DNA from: Chthonomonas sp. UBA2362
GTDB lineage: Bacteria > Armatimonadota > Fimbriimonadia > Fimbriimonadales > Fimbriimonadaceae
DNA length: 64,000 bases
NCBI GenBank assembly: GCA_002344135.1
Contig: DDTO01000002.1
Coordinates: forward strand, 546,794 to 610,793
Direction of reading: 5' to 3'
The translations under genes were made by a program, and so were the position numbers. The first letter of the stretch is position 1. Each line of letters opens with the position of its first letter. Below are positions 58,538 to 64,000 of the stretch, in pieces. The notes beneath the pieces are model-generated. The model worked only from the letters and a program-made list of their open reading frames with translations, did no database searches and had not been told where the DNA came from.

Positions 58538-58582
58538 GCGTCTCGATGGGGAGACGCGGCGCCCGGCCCCTTGGGGGCCGGG
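58538..58582 (+). terminator. tandem hairpins after the matrixin gene
   Basis: GCGTCTC/GAGACGC (58538-58544 with 58551-58557) is followed by CCCGGCCCC/GGGGCCGGG (58562-58570 with 58574-58582, loop TTG). Both stems are perfect. No T-tract follows. Confidence 0.55.
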
Positions 58583-58637
58583 ACCAACCGGTCTGCTCCA
58601 ATGGCCGTACTTCATAATAGGTGTTCGGCGGAGACAA

Positions 58638-59531
58638 ATGAACAGCGGAAACGAGAAAAAGACCTGGCGCGAGAAAGTAGGACTCGCTGAAATGTTAAAG
58701 GGCGGCGTCATTATGGACGTCGTCGATGCCGACCAGGCCAAGATCGCCCAGGAAGCCGGTGCGGTCGCCGTCATGGCTCTCGAGCGGGTGCCGGCCGATA
58801 TCCGAAGGGACGGCGGCGTCGCCAGGATGAGTGACCCCGAACTGATCCTCGGGATCAAAGCGGCGGTGACCATCCCCGTGATGGCCAAATGCCGGATCGG
58901 CCACTTCGTCGAAGCGGAAATCCTCCAGGCACTGGAAGTCGATTTCATCGACGAGAGCGAAGTCCTCACCCCTGCCGACGAGGAAAATCACGTCGCTAAG
59001 CACGCCTTCACCGTCCCCTTCGTCTGCGGAGCGAGGAACCTCGGCGAGGCCCTTCGCCGCTGCGCCGAAGGCGCCGCGATGATCCGGACCAAAGGTGAGG
59101 CCGGCACCGGCGACGTCGTCGAAGCCGTCCGCCATATGCGGACCATCATGCGCGATATCGCCGCCGTTACGGCCTCGCGGGAGGACTCGCTCTACGTCCT
59201 GGCCAAAGATATGCAGGCTCCCCTCGAACTTCTCACCGAGGTGAAGCGCCTCGGTCGTCTGCCGGTCCCGAACTTCTCTGCCGGCGGCATTGCCACCCCT
59301 GCCGATGCCGCCCTGATGATGAAACTTGGCGCGGAGACCGTCTTCGTTGGGTCGGGCATCTTCAAGTCGGGCGATCCGGCGCGTCGCGCTCGGGCGATCG
59401 TCGAAGCGGTGCTGTTCCACGACGACCCGAAGAAACTGGCCGAAATCAGCCGCAACTTGGGTGAGCCGATGGTCGGCATCGCCGCCGCCTCGCTGCGGGA
59501 AGAAGAGCTCTTGGCTATACGAGGCTGGTAA
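58638..59531 (+). CDS. pdxS: pyridoxal 5'-phosphate synthase subunit PdxS
   Basis: Synthase half of the DXP-independent PLP pathway, joining ribose-5-phosphate, glyceraldehyde-3-phosphate and ammonia; 297 residues. GGVIMDVVDADQAKIAQEAG, ERVPADIRRDGGVARMSDP, IPVMAKCRIGHFVEAEIL (with active-site Lys) and DFIDESEVLTPADEENHV are diagnostic. The glutaminase pdxT, often adjacent, is not here. The start has GGAG 6 bases upstream and a CATAAT element about 20 bases upstream, so it has a short leader. Confidence 0.96.
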   Translation: MNSGNEKKTWREKVGLAEMLKGGVIMDVVDADQAKIAQEAGAVAVMALERVPADIRRDGGVARMSDPELILGIKAAVTIPVMAKCRIGHFVEAEILQALEVDFIDESEVLTPADEENHVAKHAFTVPFVCGARNLGEALRRCAEGAAMIRTKGEAGTGDVVEAVRHMRTIMRDIAAVTASREDSLYVLAKDMQAPLELLTEVKRLGRLPVPNFSAGGIATPADAALMMKLGAETVFVGSGIFKSGDPARRARAIVEAVLFHDDPKKLAEISRNLGEPMVGIAAASLREEELLAIRGW

Positions 59532-59544
59532 CCGACGAGGGAGA

Positions 59545-60528
59545 TTAGGCTTTCAACGAAACCGGCTCGCCGCGCTCCGCGCTCCGGTAACCGGCGAACG
59601 CGACCCGCGCCGCCGCGAGCCCATCCTCACCGGTCACCGGTGGCGGCAGGTCCTCGACCACGCATCGAACAAAATCGGCCACCAACAGGCGGTCGAGGTC
59701 GGAGCCGTAGCCGGCCAGCGTGTGCCGCATCGTCTCGTCTCGGAAAACGTCGATGTGCGGATTGAACAGATCGAGTTCGATCACGGCATTTTCGAAGACG
59801 GCGTTCATCGTGACATCACCCCAGGTCTTGTAGGACTTGGGTCGCGACCAAGAAGAATCGAGGGTGGCAAAGAACCCATCGTCGTATTCGAGGGTGAGCA
59901 TCGCGACGTCTTCCCAGGCTCGGGCATACATGCCGTTGCCGGTGCGCGCATAGACCCGCGAGGGATCGCGACCGAGGGCGGCTCGAAGCAGGTCGGCGAC
60001 ATGCACCACATGGTCGATCATCGCACCGCCCCCCGACTTGCCGGGCTCGGTAAACCAACCAAATGGACAACTCCCGCGATTCGTGGAACAAACTGCCACG
60101 AGTCGACCGAAGGAACCTTCTTTGACCGCCGTGCGAAGCCTGTCGAAGGCAGGCGCATACCGGCAAGGAAAGGCGGTCATCAGCTTCACGCCAGCCTGGC
60201 TCACAGCGGAGAGGAAGCGCTCGCCGTCCGCTTCGTTCGTCACGAGGGGCTTCTCCACCATCAGATGGCGCCCGGCCCTGGCCACGCGCTCTCCGAACTC
60301 GGCATGGAGCGTGTTCTCGCAGCAGACGACGACGGCCTGGCTGGCTTCGAGGAGGGCATCGGCGGATTCGATCCACGGCATGCCGGTTTTGTCGGCAAAC
60401 GCGATGCCCCGTTCTGGCTCGGGATCCCAGACTCCGACGACGTCGACATCGCTGCGGCGGGAAGCCGCATGGGCGTAGCCGTAGGCGTGCATGTGGGCGA
60501 TGCCGAAGAATCCGAGCCGGAGTTTCAC
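59545..60528 (-). CDS. Gfo/Idh/MocA-family oxidoreductase
   Basis: A 327-residue NAD(P)-dependent dehydrogenase-like protein. The Rossmann start KLRLGFFGIAHMHAYGYAH has an atypical Gly pattern and several His. VEKPLVTNEAD carries the conserved Lys of the EKP motif, and GGAMIDHVVHVADLLRAALG the conserved Asp/His pair of the catalytic region. Substrate unknown, probably a sugar. GTG 60528 is chosen because CATAAT lies 6 bases upstream. The ZnuB-like gene ends 8 bp away; functional linkage is doubtful. Confidence 0.87.
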   Translation of the reverse strand: MKLRLGFFGIAHMHAYGYAHAASRRSDVDVVGVWDPEPERGIAFADKTGMPWIESADALLEASQAVVVCCENTLHAEFGERVARAGRHLMVEKPLVTNEADGERFLSAVSQAGVKLMTAFPCRYAPAFDRLRTAVKEGSFGRLVAVCSTNRGSCPFGWFTEPGKSGGGAMIDHVVHVADLLRAALGRDPSRVYARTGNGMYARAWEDVAMLTLEYDDGFFATLDSSWSRPKSYKTWGDVTMNAVFENAVIELDLFNPHIDVFRDETMRHTLAGYGSDLDRLLVADFVRCVVEDLPPPVTGEDGLAAARVAFAGYRSAERGEPVSLKA

Positions 60529-60534
60529 GCGCCG

Positions 60535-60540
60535 ATTATG
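60535..60540 (-). promoter_or_regulatory. leaderless-type -10 (CATAAT) for the Gfo/Idh gene
   Basis: CATAAT, one mismatch to TANNNT, ends 6 bases before GTG 60528 and overlaps the stop region of the ZnuB-like gene. Confidence 0.4.
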
Positions 60541-61378
60541 ATTCGATTCGGACAGCAACCTCTCGCATGGGAACCACGAGCCGCACCAGGTAGGTGAGAA
60601 CCACCCCGATGCCGAAGACCATCACGATCGCAGGGCCGGTGGGCCAGTCGTACTGAAACGAGAGCCATAGCCCGATCGCCGAGCCGAGAAGGGCAAGGGG
60701 GATCGAAAGGACCAGGCCGCGGGACACCCGATCGACCCAGAAGAACGCTAGCACCGGGGGCATGACCAGCCAAGTGAACACGACCAGCACGCCCGCGATC
60801 TTCACCGACGAGGCCACCACGAACGCGAGAAGGCCGTAAAACAGGAAGTCCAGCGCGGTTCGCCGAATCCCCTCCGGGGCATCCGGATTCTCCTCCGAGA
60901 TGGCGGTCGTGCGTTTCCACAAGAGCAAGGTCGTCAGCAGGATCAGGCCGTACGCGATCGCAGTCGACTGCACGTCCTTCGGCATCACGAGGAGGATGCT
61001 CCCGCTGAGAAGGTCGCGCAGTTCTTCCAGCCCATGAGGCGACTGCTCAAGCACCACGATCCCAAGCGCGGAGGCGAGCACGAAGATGATCCCGATGATC
61101 GCCTCGTGGGGAACGCGGCCCAGCTTGTGGCGGCTCAGCGCGATGGCGAGGGCCGAACCTAGCGCGAAGGCAAGCGCTATCCAATAGGCCGCTGCCGAAT
61201 GGACGTCATGGCCGCGGGCCACCGCGACTGCCATTCCAAGGGCCGCCATCTGCGCCACAGCGAGATCGATGAAGATCACGCCGCGGCGCACGATGTGCAG
61301 ACCGAAGAGGCAGTGGACCGGCGACATCACCATCGCCGCCAGCAACGGCCACTGCATCAAAGCCCAGAACTCGCCCAC
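60536..61378 (-). CDS. ZnuB-like metal ABC transporter permease (ABC-3 family)
   Basis: A 280-residue inner-membrane permease for Zn, Mn or Fe uptake with 7-9 hydrophobic segments. The ABC-3 signature is clear: VMSPVHCLFGLHIVRRGVIF, IDLAVAQMAALGMAVAVARG, and VASSVKIAGVLVVFTWLVMP. It starts directly after the binding-protein stop, so both are translated from one message. No ATPase (znuC/mntB type) gene is in the cluster. The metal cannot be told from sequence. Confidence 0.87.
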   Translation of the reverse strand: MGEFWALMQWPLLAAMVMSPVHCLFGLHIVRRGVIFIDLAVAQMAALGMAVAVARGHDVHSAAAYWIALAFALGSALAIALSRHKLGRVPHEAIIGIIFVLASALGIVVLEQSPHGLEELRDLLSGSILLVMPKDVQSTAIAYGLILLTTLLLWKRTTAISEENPDAPEGIRRTALDFLFYGLLAFVVASSVKIAGVLVVFTWLVMPPVLAFFWVDRVSRGLVLSIPLALLGSAIGLWLSFQYDWPTGPAIVMVFGIGVVLTYLVRLVVPMREVAVRIES

Positions 61379-62386
61379 CTACTTCAGCCCCTCGGCGATG
61401 CGATTGACGATCACGTCGAACAGAGCGATGTAGTCCCTTGCCTCAGACACGTGGCCGACGTTTTGCGGTACCTGGACGACTTTCGCTCCGGTCCGAGACG
61501 CGACGAGCTGGGCGTGTTTGGGTGAGTAGAAGGTCTCCAGAACGATCGCCTTCACCCCGCTTTGCTGGACGGTCTTGATGACCGAGGCGAGGTGGCCCGG
61601 CGTCGGCTCGAGTCCCGGTTTCGGCTCGAGTTCGCCCACCACGCGAAGCCTGAAGCGATTGGCGAAGTAGGAGAACGACCTGTGGTAGGTGACGATCGGC
61701 TTGCCCTCGTGGGGTGCCATCTTCGCCGCCCAGCCGCCGAGGCTGTTTCTGGCGCGGTTCTCATCCAGTTTGGCTAGAAGGGTTCCGCTGCGCTGCCACT
61801 CCCACAGTTTCTGGGCGCCGAAGCGCTCTTCGGCCTGGGCACCGAACATCGCCACGTCGAGCCGGCGCAAGAACTCCGCCAAGTTGGCTTGGTACTCCTT
61901 GGAGTGGGCACGGTCGATCTTGGTGAGGACCGAAGCGATCTTAGTGGCGATGATCCGGCCGTTGTAGGGGTCGAGCCAGATGTGCGGATTGCCCCCCGGG
62001 TGAATGTCGCCCATCGCACGGCTGACCTGTCCGGTCGGCTTCTCCAGGACTTGCACCCAGTCGGAGGCGTAGACGTGTCCGGACGCGCCGATGGCGACCT
62101 TCGAGTTGCGGCTTCCTGCGAGAATCGGGCGCTCGTAACCCACCTCGAGATCGAGGCCGATGGCGATGAAGAGATCGGCGCCGGACACCTTGCTCATGTA
62201 GCTCGGCTTGGCTTCGATGCGGTGGGGGTCCCGAGCCCCGACGACGATCGCGGAGACGGAGACGTACTTGCCGCCGACGGCGGCGACGATCGAGGCCAAG
62301 TCGGGAGTGGTAGTCACCACCTTCGTTACCGCGAAACAGGCAGTCGAAAGGGACGCGAGAAGGGAACCAAGTAGTAGTCGTGTCAT
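61379..62386 (-). CDS. ZnuA-like metal-binding protein of an ABC importer
   Basis: A 335-residue exported solute-binding protein (cluster A-I) with signal peptide ending near TACFAV. VVTTTPDLASIVAAVGGKYV and GARDPHRIEAKPSYMSKV (first His ligand) start the N-lobe; GDIHPGGNPHIWLDPYNG, PIVTYHRSFSYFANRF and IVLETFYSPKHAQLVASRTG supply further ligands. The His-rich acidic loop typical of many ZnuA is not present. GAGGAG lies 8 bases before ATG 62386. Transports Zn or Mn with the adjacent permease. Confidence 0.88.
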   Translation of the reverse strand: MTRLLLGSLLASLSTACFAVTKVVTTTPDLASIVAAVGGKYVSVSAIVVGARDPHRIEAKPSYMSKVSGADLFIAIGLDLEVGYERPILAGSRNSKVAIGASGHVYASDWVQVLEKPTGQVSRAMGDIHPGGNPHIWLDPYNGRIIATKIASVLTKIDRAHSKEYQANLAEFLRRLDVAMFGAQAEERFGAQKLWEWQRSGTLLAKLDENRARNSLGGWAAKMAPHEGKPIVTYHRSFSYFANRFRLRVVGELEPKPGLEPTPGHLASVIKTVQQSGVKAIVLETFYSPKHAQLVASRTGAKVVQVPQNVGHVSEARDYIALFDVIVNRIAEGLK

Positions 62387-62396
62387 CGTCGTCTCC

Positions 62397-63506
62397 TCAA
62401 TAGCGGTGCGCCGGGTGAGCCCCGATCGCCCATTGGAACTGAAGGTTCAGCAGGTTTCGAGCGGGAGCGAAGTTGCTCTCGATGCGCTGGAACTCGGCTC
62501 GCCAATGGTGAAACTCCGTTACCTTCAGCGTGGCCCCCAGGGACCAGGCTCGACGGATGTCGTCGGTTCCGGGAACTTCGCTGTAGTCGTATTTGACGTA
62601 GGCGTGCAAGCGCGGGCGCAATTCGATGGTAACCGCCGCGAAAGCCCCGAAGCTGGTCTCGTGGATTCCGCCGGGCCGAGCCCAGAATGCTTCACCTTCG
62701 AAGTCGAGCGAGCTTCCTTGGCCTCCGGGCCGCAATTTGTAAGTCACCTCGGCGGCGAAGAGCTGCGAGCGCTTGCGCTCTTCTTCGCTCGAGGACGGGC
62801 CGTTGGCGTAGCTGAAGCCCACTTGGGCAGAGGCGTCCGCTCCGAAGTCGAAGAACGTGCGGTAGGCGCCGACGAAAGTGGGCGCGCCCGCGTTCGCGCC
62901 GGCGAAGATGCCGAGGTCATGAGAGTCGAAGGCTTCGAGGGTGATCTCGTTGAACCGGTCCCCGGGAAAGAGGTAGCTGAACGAAACGCCCCCCGCTCGA
63001 AGCCCCTCGTCACCGAGCACGTCCTGTACCATGAGAGGATAGTCGAGCCAGTTCAGCTGATCGGCATGGTTTCTCTGTACACGTCCAATGGCAGCGGCGA
63101 ACTTGCCGAATCTAGCCGAGAGGCCGCGACCGAGATTGTTGTAGCGCCCGAATGCTTCCTCCACCTCGGCATGGGTCTCCCCGTCCTCGTCCGCAAACGC
63201 GATGGTGGCCTCGGCTCGAAGGAAAGGGTCCACGTCGGCGGCTAATCCGAGTTCGGCTTCCCTAAGGAAGACCCGCTTGCGCCCGGCGCGGTCGGAGTCG
63301 ATCGCGTTCCAGCGAAAGTCGGTGACAAGCGAGATTTCGGGATCAAATGTGCTCTTGTTTCGGGGTGTCGGGTCCGGCGCGGGCTGCGTGCTGGAATCTT
63401 GTGCTCTGGCGATCGTTGGAAGAGGATCGGGGTCCGGGCAAGACGTAGCGATGCAGAGCATCGGCGCGACGGCCGACGCGAAAGCGGTTCCGATAATACA
63501 AGTCAA
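62397..63506 (-). CDS. outer-membrane beta-barrel protein of the metal-uptake cluster
   Basis: A 369-residue exported protein. After a Pro-rich linker the mature part is a series of amphipathic strands ending in aromatic residues (SLVTDFRWNAIDSDRAGRKR, FLREAELGLAADVDPFLRAE, QVGFSYANGPSS, and the C-terminal LLNLQFQWAIGAH), as in porin-like barrels. It lies 10 bp upstream of the ZnuA-like gene, suggesting metal entry across the outer membrane. TTG 63506 with GGAGG 9 bases upstream is the likely start; ATG 63461 is possible. No TonB plug is visible. Confidence 0.75.
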   Translation of the reverse strand: MTCIIGTAFASAVAPMLCIATSCPDPDPLPTIARAQDSSTQPAPDPTPRNKSTFDPEISLVTDFRWNAIDSDRAGRKRVFLREAELGLAADVDPFLRAEATIAFADEDGETHAEVEEAFGRYNNLGRGLSARFGKFAAAIGRVQRNHADQLNWLDYPLMVQDVLGDEGLRAGGVSFSYLFPGDRFNEITLEAFDSHDLGIFAGANAGAPTFVGAYRTFFDFGADASAQVGFSYANGPSSSEEERKRSQLFAAEVTYKLRPGGQGSSLDFEGEAFWARPGGIHETSFGAFAAVTIELRPRLHAYVKYDYSEVPGTDDIRRAWSLGATLKVTEFHHWRAEFQRIESNFAPARNLLNLQFQWAIGAHPAHRY

Positions 63507-63575
63507 GGATGGGTTCCTCCGTGTGCCGCTGCGACGAAGCGGCTGGCAGGGGTCGCCGCGCGACGCGCAGCGGCC

Positions 63576-63995
63576 CTACGACGAGGAACGACCCTTGGGA
63601 GGAGCCCGCGGGGGGCCGGTCTTGAGGACGAAGGAGGGGAGCCGGGCTCTGGGGCAAGCGAAACGCCGCGCCGCGAGTACCGGGGCTCCGATAGGTCGCG
63701 CATCGTGGACAGACGCGAGCACGGCGACCTGCTCGACCTGGATTGGCGAAGCGGCTCGCTCGAGGACCCGAGCGCGTCTGGCGTCGGCCGAGCGCAGGAC
63801 GAAGAAGTCCAGCCCGATCGGAGTGAAGTCGGACTTTCGCCGACCCGGTGGCAGGCAAAGACACTGCAAGCAACGGTTTTCGCCGGTGTGCCGGTGGCTG
63901 CCTTCCGCTACGCTGGCGGCAAGCCATAGCGAGGCGGCAAGCAGGGTCAGCTGCCGAAGAATCCTAACCGTTTTCGATGCGATGCCGAGCTTCAA
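63576..63995 (-). CDS. small exported Cys/His protein, DUF2946-like
   Basis: A 139-residue protein with a hydrophobic N-terminal segment (LTLLAASLWLAASVAEG). HRHTGENRCLQCLCLPPG follows at once, a possible metal site. The C-terminal end GPPRAPPKG resembles the Arg-Gly/Ala-Pro-Pro end of DUF2946 proteins that accompany metal-uptake receptors. The similarity is by pattern only. The start drawn is a TTG five bases from the window edge, so the true start may lie outside. It is the first visible gene of the metal cluster, 69 bp before the barrel gene. Confidence 0.6.
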   Translation of the reverse strand: MKLGIASKTVRILRQLTLLAASLWLAASVAEGSHRHTGENRCLQCLCLPPGRRKSDFTPIGLDFFVLRSADARRARVLERAASPIQVEQVAVLASVHDARPIGAPVLAARRFACPRARLPSFVLKTGPPRAPPKGRSSS

Positions 63996-64000
63996 CGTCC

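Noticed and set aside
63480..63530. Zur/Fur box before the metal cluster
   Set aside because: A TTGACTTGTATTAT stretch is AT-rich but not palindromic, so no operator can be supported.
1..64000. tRNA, tmRNA or rRNA genes
   Set aside because: Intergenic regions were scanned for T-loop (GGTTCGAATCC-like) and acceptor pairing on both strands; nothing convincing was found.

Overview
The window is about 64 kb of high-GC bacterial chromosome with roughly 65 tightly packed protein genes on both strands. I see no rRNA, tRNA, CRISPR array, prophage, integrase or insertion sequence. Several traits together suggest a member of the Armatimonadota (Fimbriimonas-like): a matrixin protease with a PEP-CTERM tail, a secreted dockerin-type protein, flagellar hook genes including the TIGR02530 gene, a 20S proteasome alpha-type subunit outside Actinobacteria, and a PASTA kinase-like gene next to rpe. 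This placement is inference; there is no rRNA in the window to test it.

Layout. 1-6.2 kb: GT39 and GT4 glycosyltransferases, an M48 membrane protease, a Gfo/Idh/MocA oxidoreductase and a SIS-domain sugar isomerase-like protein. 6.2-11.2 kb: flagellar hook operon (fliK, flgD, TIGR02530 gene, a Pro/Thr-rich protein, flgE) behind a near-consensus sigma-28 promoter. 11.3-15.7 kb: glyQ, then pstS-pstC-pstA behind a Pho-box-like element but without pstB. 15.7-24.7 kb: M23 peptidase, nadK, comEA, a metalloprotease, uvrC, an AraC regulator, a PepSY-type membrane protein, ilvE and a DUF2993-like protein. 24.7-28.2 kb: an ECF sigma / anti-sigma / large secreted protein unit that shares STN-like domains. 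28.3-36.5 kb: ferredoxin, TPR protein, aroC, aldehyde dehydrogenase, a Tat-exported TIM-barrel protein, an ARPP-1-like lipoprotein, a globin and an LTxxQ-type periplasmic protein. 36.6-40.2 kb: a frameshifted beta-propeller/dockerin protein, an MFS exporter and a LOG-family protein. 40.2-41.3 kb: a gene-free stretch rich in repeats. 41.3-44.9 kb: purE, an M61 peptidase, the proteasome alpha-type subunit and a secreted protein. 45.2-50.7 kb: a seven-gene run of overlapping or abutting genes, aroK-aroB-membrane protein-PASTA pseudokinase-rpe-membrane protein-ribD. 50.7-59.5 kb: a CHMI-like protein, mnmA with a VKOR-thioredoxin fusion, rtcB, an AIM24 protein, serS, the PEP-CTERM matrixin and pdxS. 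59.5-64 kb: a Gfo/Idh oxidoreductase and a metal-uptake cluster (ZnuB- and ZnuA-like proteins, an outer-membrane barrel, a DUF2946-like protein) without an ATPase gene.

The most striking genome-scale signal is regulatory. About 16 genes have an exact TANNNT hexamer 5-8 bases before the start codon and about 9 more have a one-mismatch version, which implies widespread leaderless transcription. Genes inside operons and several secreted-protein genes instead use Shine-Dalgarno leaders. Convergent genes repeatedly share a CTAG stop overlap (six pairs). The main biological leads are the orphan proteasome alpha-type subunit, the PASTA pseudokinase embedded in a biosynthetic operon, and the anti-sigma factor that carries an STN-like domain.
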